A stretch of DNA of 64,000 nucleotides from Dechloromonas sp. H13 (GTDB lineage: Bacteria > Pseudomonadota > Gammaproteobacteria > Burkholderiales > Rhodocyclaceae), in contig NZ_SSXX01000007.1 of NCBI RefSeq assembly GCF_009469615.1, positions 1 to 64,000 of the forward strand, given 5' to 3'. The notes beneath the pieces were generated by a model, which was not told the origin of the DNA, ran no database searches, and saw only the letters and a list, made by a program, of their open reading frames with translations. Both the position numbers and the translations under genes were made by a program. Shown one piece after another: positions 1 through 7,725 of the stretch; the first letter of the stretch is position 1; each line of letters opens with the position of its first letter.

Positions 1-67
1 GACCTCGTTCCGTGACCTGCTTGACCGCCTCGATCCTGAATTCTTCCGGATAACGCTTGCTGCTCAT
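1..67 (-). CDS. IS3-family transposase OrfA, N-terminal fragment (cut by window edge)
   Basis: Only the first 22 codons are present. They read MSSKRYPEEFRIEAVKQVTE, a start typical of IS3 OrfA proteins, which are small helix-turn-helix DNA-binding subunits made upstream of a frameshifted OrfB catalytic domain. A purine-rich AAAAGGAGAAGTC precedes the ATG as a good ribosome binding site. The rest of the gene and OrfB lie to the left. Assignment to IS3 OrfA is firm because of the characteristic N-terminus together with the TGA-type terminus at 127. The exact subgroup is not resolvable. Confidence 0.8.
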   Translation of the reverse strand, partial: MSSKRYPEEFRIEAVKQVTERG

Positions 68-127
68 GACTTCTCCTTTTGCCTAAGTTTAAGGCTACGG
101 AGCGTCTAGAGGTTCCGGGGCGATTCA
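1..127 (-). mobile_element. IS3-family insertion sequence, one end only
   Basis: This is the end of an insertion sequence that continues beyond the left edge of the window. Read on the minus strand it begins at 127 with TGAATCGCCCCGG. A TGA-initiated terminus followed by a C/G-rich inverted repeat is typical of the IS3 family. The transposase orfA start lies 60 bases inside. The other end and any target duplication are outside the window, so the subgroup cannot be assigned. It is inserted in a DUF4328 gene. Confidence 0.8.
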
Positions 128-827
128 TTGTGCGTATGTCATTCTTTGCGGACAGGGCATTTGCCGGAATGGGGCTGCGATCCAACATCCGTTGAGTGAG
201 CAGGTTGGCAACCCAGAACCATAACCCGGCGATAACAATGGAAGTCATGCACAACCAGGCTTGCAACTCCGTCAGCCCAATTGCTTGGGGAATAGTAATG
301 TCATCCCGGACGGCGGTGCGGATCAAATGCCTGCCAAGAATCCAGCCAGCGACATGGGTCACGGCCCAGAATATCCACCAAGTAAGCAGTACGCCGGAGC
401 CACTCTCCTTTTTCCAGTCATCAGAGGCATCGTACCCATTGCTACCCGCCTTGTAGATTTCGTTGATGATCTGGTACGGCTTGAACATGTTAAAGATCGG
501 GATGATCCAGCCGGCAGCAGTCCAGCGCTCGTTCTTGAACCCGGTTGCCCCAATCGTCTGCTTTGCGAAGCTGTAGCAGGCATTCAGCCATTTCACCAAG
601 CCCAGGCCAACACCGATCACGGTAAAAAATAGGAGCCTGGAGAAGCCATCCCAAAACTCAAGGCTGCTGATCATCGACTGATCAATGTTTCGGGCACCGG
701 ATTGCACCTCTCGCAATGTACCAACAGTCGAGAAGGCATTGAAACCGACAATAGCAGTGGCAGCGATGTCGATGCCGAGTAGGATGAAGAATAGCTTTTT
801 CGCGCCTTCGAGTTGTTCGCGGCTCAT
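128..827 (-). pseudogene. DUF4328 membrane protein, 3' end replaced by the IS3 insertion
   Basis: The reading frame starts at ATG 827 and stays open for 233 codons up to the IS junction at 127. It then continues without a stop through the IS terminus to the window edge. Four hydrophobic segments are visible (about residues 10-30, 55-80, 140-160 and 185-205). The stretch GWIIPIFNMFKPYQIINEIY, with an upstream RWTAAGW, matches the DUF4328 signature of a Trp/Pro-rich loop followed by a PY motif. DUF4328 proteins have no established function. The original C-terminus is lost; because the domain core is complete, only a short tail may be missing. It could still be expressed as a fusion with IS-derived residues. 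Confidence 0.7.
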
Positions 828-1132
828 GTCAATTCGCCTGTTCCAATACCAACTAGTAAATAACCCCACCCGAATAGCATACTCCAAGAGCCCCCGACTG
901 ACGGCATTAGAACGCAACCCGCGATACCCGCTTCTGGCCGGGTCGAGACGGAGCAGCCTTCAATTTGCTTGCTGAATACCGGACACTCGACTGGTTCTGA
1001 GGATGCCTTAGCTATAGGAATTGGATAGCCACCTCGACCGTCGCCTTTTGGCTGAGTTTTGATCAAACATCCGGTGTCAGATCAAGTCTGGATTTTTACG
1101 TCTGACGGTGCCTACGTTTTTGCGAAACAGAT
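828..1132. other. Intergenic stretch left of the integrative element
   Basis: About 305 bases with no convincing gene. A short minus-strand reading frame (824-1066) overlaps the DUF4328 start codon by ATGA but begins with a TTG and has no recognisable domain. Two short sequences recur elsewhere. TTTTTACGTCTG (1093-1104) is repeated in inverted orientation at 9589-9600, next to the other border of the element. CGGTGCCTACGTTTT (1106-1120) recurs with one mismatch at 6872-6886. The left border of the integrative element may lie here. Confidence 0.4.
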
Positions 1133-1771
1133 TCACCCGCCCCCGATCAGGTGATCCCACAGTCCAGTCAGCCGCCGATTCACCAGCCCAAGGCTTTGCG
1201 CCATCCCGGCCAGCGCTGCATTCACGAAAGCATCGTGTTCAGCCCGCAGCCGTTCAAAGGTGCGCCAGTGCATGCCCTTCGGTTTCCGACCGCTGCCGTT
1301 CAGGATACCCGGCTCCCACCCTAGCTGCCGCCGGATGGTGTCGGCCCGCCGTACCGCCCGGTCATGGTCAGGTTCCCGTTGGCAGTCATAGACCAGCCTA
1401 TGACAGTGCCGACAGGCAAACCTGCTGCCGCCGTACAGGATCGCCACCCGTCGCCCGCAGCCTGGCGCCGGACAGCGAAACCACGCCCGCCGCCCGCCCA
1501 GGTTGCAGGGTGTCCATGCCACCCGCACCGGGTATTCCATCGCCTGCCACTCGCCGCCGTTGCTTCGGCTTCGATAGTCGAGAATTAAGCGGTCGACTTC
1601 CGTTCTGATCTGGATTGAGGCCACCGTTTCGCCATGACGCATCCAGTTCCAGCCGAAAGCCTGTCCGGGTATCAGCAGCCCATCACGTTGCAGCCGCCGA
1701 ACATCAAGCGCCCGCATATCACTGGTTGTGTTCTTGCCGCGTTGCCCGCGTCCGCTACCATAGCCGCCCAT
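1133..1771 (-). CDS. Zinc-ribbon-like hypothetical protein of the integrative element
   Basis: A 212-residue protein beginning MGGYGSGR, with a good ribosome binding site (AAAGGA) upstream of the ATG. The centre carries paired cysteines, CPAPGC and then CRHC about 20 residues later, followed by another Cys. This looks like a zinc ribbon. The remaining protein is basic and helical. I recognise this type of protein from integrated elements and plasmids of proteobacteria, but know of no assigned function. It is the last gene of the minus-strand element operon, separated from the next gene upstream by about 120 bases. A nucleic-acid-binding role is plausible from the zinc ribbon and is inference only. 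Confidence 0.6.
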   Translation of the reverse strand: MGGYGSGRGQRGKNTTSDMRALDVRRLQRDGLLIPGQAFGWNWMRHGETVASIQIRTEVDRLILDYRSRSNGGEWQAMEYPVRVAWTPCNLGGRRAWFRCPAPGCGRRVAILYGGSRFACRHCHRLVYDCQREPDHDRAVRRADTIRRQLGWEPGILNGSGRKPKGMHWRTFERLRAEHDAFVNAALAGMAQSLGLVNRRLTGLWDHLIGGG

Positions 1772-1891
1772 GATTTTTTTCCTTTCGAGATTTGCCTAAA
1801 TCATTTGGCAAGTTTGCAATGATGTTTTTGCCGATTCTTGCCGAAATCCTCGCCCCGTATGGCATTGCGCCGGTTTTGACAGTCTCCGGTC

Positions 1892-2704
1892 TCATGCTCC
1901 GCGAAGCTGTTTTAGCTTCAAAAGCATGGCTAAAGTGCGCTCGAATTTCCGGTCAAGGTGCGTTTCGTAGCGGTTCAATTGCTCCAATCGGTGCGCCGGT
2001 AGCCCCTCACCGAGGGTTTGCGCCTTGATCGCCGGGGTAAATCGCGCCTCGCGCTCCATGCGCAAGCAGATTGGCTCCAAGGTTTCGCGGATGAATTGCG
2101 CAAGCCCGTCGGCAGTCGCCGGGTAGCTTTCATCCTCGACATGCTCCTCCCAATAGTCGCGGGACTCTGGAAGCAGCGCCCGACGCGCCTTGGTGTAGGC
2201 ATTCGGCCCGCCCTTGCGGAGGATCGCCGCCGCTTTCTTGGTTGCTTCAAGGTCGAGCATTGCATCCCGCTGACGCTCGGCAAGCTCTTCGGGTGTTCCA
2301 TCCATGAATTCCCGTAAGTCGGAAGTCTCGTCGGCCAGGCCACGCTGAAACGGTGCGGCTGCGGTAATCACCGACTTTGCACTGTTGACCGCGCTTTTCA
2401 AGCCTTCGTTAATTCTCGCGCCTTCGGCCAGCAAGACCCGCCGCTTTCGCCAAATGATGGTCGCCAGCTCTTCAATCAGGTGCCGTTCGGTCATGCCCGC
2501 CGGTCGGTGTTCATCGACCAGCGCCGCCAGCATGTCGGCAAACTCGCTGTAGCTCTCATGGGCCAGGACAACCAAGCGCGAAAGGATGCCATGTTTTAGG
2601 GCGTTACCTTTGACTGGCTCATAGTTCCCGGCCTTCACGACGGGGGCGGATTCCTCCACGGTCGGAAATAGCACTATCGGATTGGTGCCGTCTGTTTTGG
2701 TCAT
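1892..2704 (-). CDS. Hypothetical protein of the integrative element (helical)
   Basis: A 270-residue protein. The start at ATG 2704 is preferred over an in-frame start 24 bases earlier because it overlaps the stop of the preceding gene as ATGA, implying translational coupling. The sequence is rich in charged residues and predicted helices. An early segment GNALKHGILS is followed by long amphipathic helices containing IIWRKRRVLLAEGARI. No catalytic motif is visible. Proteins with a similar KHG(I/L)LS start occur in mobile elements of proteobacteria without assigned function. The position downstream of the primase suggests a role in element maintenance or transfer, but nothing in the sequence proves this. 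Confidence 0.55.
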   Translation of the reverse strand: MTKTDGTNPIVLFPTVEESAPVVKAGNYEPVKGNALKHGILSRLVVLAHESYSEFADMLAALVDEHRPAGMTERHLIEELATIIWRKRRVLLAEGARINEGLKSAVNSAKSVITAAAPFQRGLADETSDLREFMDGTPEELAERQRDAMLDLEATKKAAAILRKGGPNAYTKARRALLPESRDYWEEHVEDESYPATADGLAQFIRETLEPICLRMEREARFTPAIKAQTLGEGLPAHRLEQLNRYETHLDRKFERTLAMLLKLKQLRGA

Positions 2705-3354
2705 TGCCCAGCCCTCCATCGATCGCAAGATGCCCCACGATCAGCAGGAAGCCGCCGCAAAGGATGATTCGCACCATAGGCATGGGGTAGGTCATCCCGC
2801 CCCCCGCAATAGCCTTCTGATTTGCCGGGGCGTGCCAAGTGTTGGCAGCATCCGCAAGCTTTCACCATGCCCACCACAGGCGCAGCTATGGTAATGCCTC
2901 GATCCTCGGCAATCGTTCGATAGCAGGGCAAAGCGCCATCAGGATCAGCGAGTGCCACGGCCAATGCTTCGGCCTGGTCGTCGTCGGTGTCGTTGGCGTA
3001 GATCGCCTGTACCAGCGCCGTGATTTCCTCGGCTTCGGCCTTGGTCGCCTTGCGCTGCGTACGTTCGGCTATCGGTTCCGCTGCTACCGCACCGGGGTAA
3101 TAGGCCAGCGGCGCCGCATGATCCACGGCAGGCGCAAACGTCACCGGCAGGTCGTCCCGGTCAGTGAAATGAAACAGCCAGGCATTGAACAGCGCCCAAT
3201 CGTCCGCACTGATATTCTGCGAGGTATCAGGGGTATCAAGGGTGCAAGCCTTATTTGGCGCGGGTTTCGCTGATACCTCTGGCGGGTTGCATGAGGTATC
3301 AGAGGTATCAACTTCCCTGCCTTCCAATTTCAACAGCAGATCAGCAAGCGCCAT
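2701..3354 (-). CDS. Hypothetical protein with Cys-rich C-terminus and GGTATCA-repeat-encoded segment
   Basis: A 217-residue protein whose start overlaps the 3' end of the primase gene by 14 bases. Near the N-terminus (about residues 15-45) it has a low-complexity stretch with DTSDTS and DTPDTS encoded by repeated TGATACC/GGTATCA units. The same units appear in the neighbouring primase gene. The C-terminal third carries CGCCQHL and later Cys/His positions (YCGGRDDLPHAYG, CDRWR), which could bind a metal. The middle is acidic and helical. No family was recognised. Its position between primase and the next gene, with overlapping ends, makes it part of the same operon. Confidence 0.55.
   Translation of the reverse strand: MALADLLLKLEGREVDTSDTSCNPPEVSAKPAPNKACTLDTPDTSQNISADDWALFNAWLFHFTDRDDLPVTFAPAVDHAAPLAYYPGAVAAEPIAERTQRKATKAEAEEITALVQAIYANDTDDDQAEALAVALADPDGALPCYRTIAEDRGITIAAPVVGMVKACGCCQHLARPGKSEGYCGGRDDLPHAYGANHPLRRLPADRGASCDRWRAGQ
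3221..3310. repeat. Cluster of five GGTATCA/TGATACC repeats inside a gene
   Basis: GGTATCA occurs at 3223, 3232, 3295 and 3304, and its complement TGATACC at 3271. Adjacent direct copies are spaced nine bases apart (GAGGTATCA units). The first pair is followed by GGTGCAAGCC, a trailer also found in the second cluster. The array lies in the 5' part of the 217-residue gene and encodes DTSDTS-type peptides. Opposed copies could form hairpins. It resembles iterons or protein-binding sites more than a protein-driven repeat, because the orientation relative to the reading frame differs between the two genes. Confidence 0.75.
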
Positions 3355-6109
3355 GATCGCCCCCCAGCTTCTCAGCTTGAACCGGGTAGAGCTTCATTCC
3401 GTGCCCGCAAATGCGGTAGAACTTCGCCCGCTTGCCATCCGCCCCAGGCACCGGCAGCGCGCCTGCTTCCTGCAACACATCCAGCGCCCGGTTGAAATCA
3501 AAGCCCTTCAAGGCTTCGCGCATTCCCTCCGCAGTAAAGAGATATTCGCGGCTATCGTTGCTTTCTTTCCACCATCCAGCCCGGTCACGTATCGGTGCCT
3601 CGCTGGTCGCGTCCGCATCGGAGAATCTCCCGCTGCCATGCCGTTCAATGAAGCCGGAAACCTTCTCAAGAATCTGCCGCCGCTCATCGTTTCCTTTGCC
3701 GCGCATGGCCCGCCATACCCTGAAGCCTTCCGCTGCCGCCTTGATGGCTTCGCCTTCCGGCCAGCCGGTAATGCCGTATTCGGTCGCCACTTCACCCGCC
3801 AGCGCCAGCAAGGCAAAGCGGCCCGCTGCTCGTTTGTCCTGCCCTTCGCCACCTTCGGCAGAAAGTACGGGCAAGCCTTTGATCCTTTCGAGCAGGGCGC
3901 AGAAGTCCCGGTTGTCGCGGGTCAGCTTTTCAAGGAAGACCCGCCCAGCGTGTCCGTGGTGCGTTACGGATGCCCGCTTGATCGCATCCGAAAACGCTGT
4001 GCCGCTCGGCAGGTCGTGCAGGCTGTCCCAGGCGCCGAACGTTCGCGCCGCAGGTATATCCAGCAGGCGCACCGCTTGCCCTGCTTTGGCCCGGTGCCCG
4101 CCTTCGAGCATCGTTGTGGCAATGCTCCGCTCCCCGCTCGACAGGATGAAACAGCGCCAGCGAGTGACGCCCCGCGCATTGCCGGATCGCCCGGCCCGTT
4201 GCTTGCCGCGCCCGTTGCCCAGGCTATAGACAATGGCGCCCACCTCTCGCGGATCGCATTCGCTGATTTCGTCCAGCGCCAGCAGACAATCATTGAACAG
4301 TGCCGCCGCACCTTCCATGCCATTGGCCGTAGCTCGCCAACTGCGCCGATAGTTCGGCCCGCCCCAGACAGAACAACCCGCCTCTAGCAAGGTCGTTTTG
4401 CCGGTGGATGAATCGCCTACGAAATGAACGCCGCCGCCTTCCGCATTGCACCGCGCCAACATCGGCCCGGCAAAAGATGCCGACAGCGCCAGCAGCAAAA
4501 GCGGATTACCGACAGCTCGCGCCGAAATATCCACCTGCCAGGATTGCAGGCTTCCGCCTGTCGTGTGTTCGTCGTGCCCACGTTCGCCGCTCTGGAAGAT
4601 CACGCCGGAAGCCTTCGGCCCGATCACTGCATCAGGCAGCACAAACGAACCATCGCACCATCCGACTTGCAGGGCGCAGCGCATCCGGCGTTTTGGCGGC
4701 TTGGCTTGTAGGTAGGATGCCAGCAGGTTCCGCGCCTTGGCTGACGGGTCGATTTCCACGCCCATGCTCAACAGTTCGCCGCGCATGTCATCGCCCGCAC
4801 CTCTGAGCAAATCCATCGGCATGGCCCATTCACGCCAACGGCCCAAGGTGTTTTTGAAGCGCAACAACCGCCCGAAATTGTTGTCGCTGCCGTCAAAGGT
4901 CACGGCTTCCACGCGCACCGGGGAACAAACCCAGGACTGCACCGGGTTGCCGTCCTTATCCGTGCTGAAATACCAAACCCCGGCCCGATACTTGGCCCCA
5001 CCATGTTCCAGCCAGTCATCAAAGACGCGATAGGCCGGGCGCTCGATTTCGGTAGGAACTGGGTTTTCCGCTTGGTTTGATACCTCTGATACCTCACCGT
5101 TTTCGTTCGGGGTATCAGCCAAAGGCCCGTCGTTACTGGCTTGCACCTCTGATACCTCTGATACCTCCGTTTCTGCAACTTCGTTGATTTCTTGCCTCTC
5201 AGGCTCAACCAACCCGGCGATCGCCTGCCGTACCGCTTCAGCCCCACAAAGCGCCGCCATGTCGTTGAAGTCAGTTGCCCCCGCTGGCCGATCAGTGCCG
5301 AAGTCAGGCAGTGCCAACAAGCCGCCAACAGAGCGCGCCGCTTCGGTTGCTGCCGTCAGGCCGGGGTTACCTTCGGTCTGGGTGTCGTCATCGGCGCACA
5401 GGATCAAAGGCAGGTCGGGAAACCTGTCGCGCATCGCCTTGGCCACCGCGCCTACGTTCCCGGCATTGAACGCCACCGCTACGGGGTAGCCCGTCGTTTC
5501 ATGGATCGTTGCGCCGGTTGCGAAGCCTTCGGCAATACACAGCGCCGCCGCGCCCTTGGGGTTGCCAATGCTGAAGTAACAGCCTTTTACCCGTCCGCCC
5601 GTCAAAAAGCGCTTATCGCCATCTGGCCCGATGAATTGCAGCGAGTGAATATCGCCATCGGCTCGCATCGGGATCAGCAGAGCATCGTTGTACAGCTTCG
5701 CACCGCTGGCCTTGATACCTTTGCGGATCAGATACGGATGGTCGTCGGGCGGTTCGCCCCTCTGCCAGATCGCCTCCGCCTTGGCCTTGGCTTCCGACTT
5801 GCGCCGGGCTTCTTCGGCTTCACGTTCGCGCCGCATGACTTCCACATTGGCCAGGTGTGCTGCTTCTTCGCCAGCCGTCAGCGTGCGACCAATGTCGGCC
5901 CGCCAGGTCTGCATGATTCCGGTGCGCCAGTCGCCAAAGCTCCCGGCAGGAATACCGTCGTCGTGCAGCAGATACCAGCCTGCATCGTCGGCTTTCTTGC
6001 CGTTGCTGGAAAAGCGGCGCAGCTTGCCATCGGCTTCAATGGCAGCCGGGGGAATCAGGCCCGCCGCTTGGATAGCATCGCGGAATTGCCCGATAGGATC
6101 AATCTGCAT
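3341..6109 (-). CDS. Toprim/DUF927 primase-helicase of the integrative element
   Basis: A 922-residue replication-type protein. The start at 6109 is chosen for its overlap with the upstream stop; a further in-frame upstream start is less likely. Domains in order: an N-terminal region; a Toprim domain at about 190-285 with CIAEGFATG and ILCADDDTQ (Glu and Asp-x-Asp metal ligands); a repeat-encoded linker EVSEVSEV at about 315-344; then a DUF927 helicase-like ATPase. The ATPase has Walker A GDSSTGKTT near residue 570 and Walker B CLLALDEIS near 611. Such proteins prime and unwind DNA for replication of phage satellites, integrative elements and plasmids. A putative origin could lie nearby but was not identified. 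Confidence 0.8.
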   Translation of the reverse strand: MQIDPIGQFRDAIQAAGLIPPAAIEADGKLRRFSSNGKKADDAGWYLLHDDGIPAGSFGDWRTGIMQTWRADIGRTLTAGEEAAHLANVEVMRREREAEEARRKSEAKAKAEAIWQRGEPPDDHPYLIRKGIKASGAKLYNDALLIPMRADGDIHSLQFIGPDGDKRFLTGGRVKGCYFSIGNPKGAAALCIAEGFATGATIHETTGYPVAVAFNAGNVGAVAKAMRDRFPDLPLILCADDDTQTEGNPGLTAATEAARSVGGLLALPDFGTDRPAGATDFNDMAALCGAEAVRQAIAGLVEPERQEINEVAETEVSEVSEVQASNDGPLADTPNENGEVSEVSNQAENPVPTEIERPAYRVFDDWLEHGGAKYRAGVWYFSTDKDGNPVQSWVCSPVRVEAVTFDGSDNNFGRLLRFKNTLGRWREWAMPMDLLRGAGDDMRGELLSMGVEIDPSAKARNLLASYLQAKPPKRRMRCALQVGWCDGSFVLPDAVIGPKASGVIFQSGERGHDEHTTGGSLQSWQVDISARAVGNPLLLLALSASFAGPMLARCNAEGGGVHFVGDSSTGKTTLLEAGCSVWGGPNYRRSWRATANGMEGAAALFNDCLLALDEISECDPREVGAIVYSLGNGRGKQRAGRSGNARGVTRWRCFILSSGERSIATTMLEGGHRAKAGQAVRLLDIPAARTFGAWDSLHDLPSGTAFSDAIKRASVTHHGHAGRVFLEKLTRDNRDFCALLERIKGLPVLSAEGGEGQDKRAAGRFALLALAGEVATEYGITGWPEGEAIKAAAEGFRVWRAMRGKGNDERRQILEKVSGFIERHGSGRFSDADATSEAPIRDRAGWWKESNDSREYLFTAEGMREALKGFDFNRALDVLQEAGALPVPGADGKRAKFYRICGHGMKLYPVQAEKLGGDHGAC
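5078..5165. repeat. Second cluster of five TGATACC/GGTATCA repeats inside the primase gene
   Basis: TGATACC occurs at 5078, 5087, 5150 and 5159, and GGTATCA at 5111. The unit spacing is again nine bases, and a GCTTGCACC trailer precedes the 5150 pair. Here the units encode EVSEVSEV in the linker between the Toprim and DUF927 domains. The layout, two pairs flanking one opposed copy, mirrors the cluster at 3221-3310. Related arrays in two adjacent genes, read differently, suggest that the DNA sequence itself is under selection. Confidence 0.75.
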
Positions 6110-6461
6110 CTTCACTCTCGTCTTCCTCAAAGAAGCCAGGACGCGGCCATTCCGGCGAACCCAGGGAATACAGGGCAGCATTGCGCCGGATCACACCGCG
6201 AAATTCGACTTCCGGCAGGATGGTCGTCAGGATGTTGAAGCCCATCGCCTGCAGGTTATGCACCCGCGCCGCCGTTTCTGGAATGGCATGGTCGGCATTC
6301 AGCACGAACGAAACCACGGGCTGAAGCTGGCGGATCAGGCCATACACCTCTGCACATTGGCCGGTCACGATTGGCGGGGTACTAGTGCGGTTATCGAATG
6401 TGGTTTTCGAAGCCGTGCCTGTACCTACCGCTTGTGCGGCTTTTTTATTTTTGTTGTCCAT
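6099..6461 (-). CDS. Helix-turn-helix domain protein (HTH_39-like) of the integrative element
   Basis: A 120-residue protein. After a disordered Lys/Thr-rich start, residues about 35-95 form a winged-helix-like unit: an initial helix, then ETAARVHNLQAMGFNILTT, then a hydrophobic beta pair. This is the pattern of the small helix-turn-helix domain found in many prophage and island proteins. It ends in an acidic tail and its stop overlaps the primase start by 11 bases, so the two are probably translated together. A likely role is DNA binding during element replication or control of the primase operon. The specific target is unknown. Confidence 0.6.
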   Translation of the reverse strand: MDNKNKKAAQAVGTGTASKTTFDNRTSTPPIVTGQCAEVYGLIRQLQPVVSFVLNADHAIPETAARVHNLQAMGFNILTTILPEVEFRGVIRRNAALYSLGSPEWPRPGFFEEDESEDAD

Positions 6462-6470
6462 ATCGCCACC

Positions 6471-6716
6471 TCAGACTTTGGCGGCCATTACACAACTTTT
6501 TGCAGCCTTGCCTCGTGGCGGGCGAGGTGTCGCAAGTCGGCTGGTGAGAAAGTCCGCAAGCGAATCGCCGTCAATGCGAGTCATCCGGTAGCCAAGTTTC
6601 GTGGCCTTGACTTTTCCTTCACGAATCCAACGATGAACCTGGGAAACACTGGAATCTGTTGCGGTTGCTACGGTTTCAGGCGAGAGCGCCTTACCGCGAT
6701 GTTGTTCGAATGACAT
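6471..6716 (-). CDS. AlpA/excisionase-like helix-turn-helix regulator
   Basis: An 81-residue protein with a strong ribosome binding site (AGGAGAAC) before ATG 6716. Residues about 10-60 form a MerR/excisionase-type winged helix: TDSSVSQVHRWIREGKVKA followed by TKLGYRMTRIDGDSLADF. Such proteins act as Xis factors that bend DNA at attachment sites, or as AlpA-type activators of integrase genes. It is the first gene of the replication operon and lies directly downstream of a palindrome-rich control region (6798-6861) that it, or another element protein, could bind. The regulatory assignment is inference. Confidence 0.65.
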   Translation of the reverse strand: MSFEQHRGKALSPETVATATDSSVSQVHRWIREGKVKATKLGYRMTRIDGDSLADFLTSRLATPRPPRGKAAKSCVMAAKV

Positions 6717-6797
6717 GCTGTTCTCCTAGTCGGAGCCATCAGCGCCTTGTGGCGCTGAACTGGCATGTCTGTCTATTTACTGCATATGCCAGCATTT

Positions 6798-6861
6798 CAA
6801 TTACCTGTCAGGTGACAGGTAATTGGGTGTCGGACACCTTATTGGGTGTCAGGTAACACCC
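6798..6861. promoter_or_regulatory. Palindromic operator cluster of the integrative element
   Basis: Three inverted repeats lie back to back between the 81-residue regulator gene and the 258-residue gene. The first is CAATTACCTGTCA-GG-TGACAGGTAATTG (6798-6825), perfect arms of 13. The second is GGTGTC-G-GACACC (6826-6838). The third is GGGTGT-N6-ACACCC (6844-6861). A fourth, GGGTGTCACCC (6889-6899), lies inside the 3' end of the neighbouring gene. The shared core GTGTC/GACAC suggests several sites for one dimeric regulator. This is the only sizeable non-coding gap in the element and so probably holds its main promoter. Confidence 0.65.
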
Positions 6862-6877
6862 GAAACCATTGCGGTGC

Positions 6878-7627
6878 CTAGGTTTTCTGGGTGTCACCCG
6901 AAAGGTCAAAGTGCTCGGCGATAATCGCCCCAAAAACATGTGCCTCGCGATCATTCATTGCCAGTGAAACCTCTTTCAGCCATGCCCTAACGTCAATAGT
7001 TAGCTTTGGCTGCTCGGTTTTGTAGTCAGGGTAACGGCTAGGAAATGCGGAAATCGCCCGTTGCAGTCTGCGGAAGATGTCGCCGCGAATTTCTATTTTC
7101 GGCGCGTCGTAGGGCTGAGATACCTTGGTAACTTCACTTGAGACAGGCAGTATTCTTATAGTTGCGGAAGCCGGTTCATTAGGAGGGCAAGTCTCTTTTA
7201 TTTCCTGGAATGCATATTCCCGCTCAAAAGCAATGACGTCTTCAATGGCGACAACATGCACCGCCCTGTCCGGAAAATGAGAAGCAATGAATCTCTCAAC
7301 GCACGCATATATCTCTGCTTGCGGCATCAAGCGTGTTACATCGTCGAGATAAATATTTACCCGAACCTCGCGCCCAAAATGTATGCCATCAATCAAATAC
7401 CCCAGCCCCTCTGAAGGCATGAGATCAAAATCTGTTCCATATGGAGATTCAATGATATCGAACGAGACGTACTCGGCATCTGGCCCTCCCTCAAGCACAG
7501 CCATTTTGCTACGCTTGGTTAGTTGGCCAGTTTCAAATAGATGATTGATGTCGTCTGGTGACACTTCCCATCTCGCCGCCAACTGATCAACTGTAAAAAA
7601 GCACCTTTCAGGCAATTTGATTTTCAT
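6878..7627 (-). CDS. Hypothetical protein with N-terminal helix-turn-helix, integrase neighbour
   Basis: A 249-residue protein. ATG 7627 is chosen because AAAGGGA lies a suitable distance upstream; an in-frame start 27 bases earlier lacks one. The N-terminus, FFTVDQLAARWEVSPDDINH, looks like a short helix-turn-helix used by element regulators. The C-terminal 60 residues include a pattern (YPDYKTEQPKLTIDVRAWL, then REAHVFGAIIAEHF) that I recognise as recurrent in proteins encoded next to island integrases. No catalytic residues are evident. The gene lies between the integrase and the operator cluster, consistent with a regulator of the element. The function is inferred only. Confidence 0.55.
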   Translation of the reverse strand: MKIKLPERCFFTVDQLAARWEVSPDDINHLFETGQLTKRSKMAVLEGGPDAEYVSFDIIESPYGTDFDLMPSEGLGYLIDGIHFGREVRVNIYLDDVTRLMPQAEIYACVERFIASHFPDRAVHVVAIEDVIAFEREYAFQEIKETCPPNEPASATIRILPVSSEVTKVSQPYDAPKIEIRGDIFRRLQRAISAFPSRYPDYKTEQPKLTIDVRAWLKEVSLAMNDREAHVFGAIIAEHFDLSGDTQKT

Positions 7628-7725
7628 AGCGTCCCTTTCACGCTTTGCCCTCAATCAGAAGCCGCGCCGCCGGGTAAGGGTCGCCCGGTTTTCCCTCCGT
7701 CGAGGTAGGCGCGGCAAACTCGTTG

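Noticed and set aside
824..1066. 80-codon minus-strand frame ending in ATGA overlap with the DUF4328 start
   Set aside because: It starts with TTG without a clear ribosome binding site, has no recognisable domain, and the neighbouring gene is disrupted. The overlap could be chance.
5078..5165. CRISPR array at the GGTATCA clusters
   Set aside because: Units of nine bases with no unique spacers, all inside coding sequence, and no cas genes.
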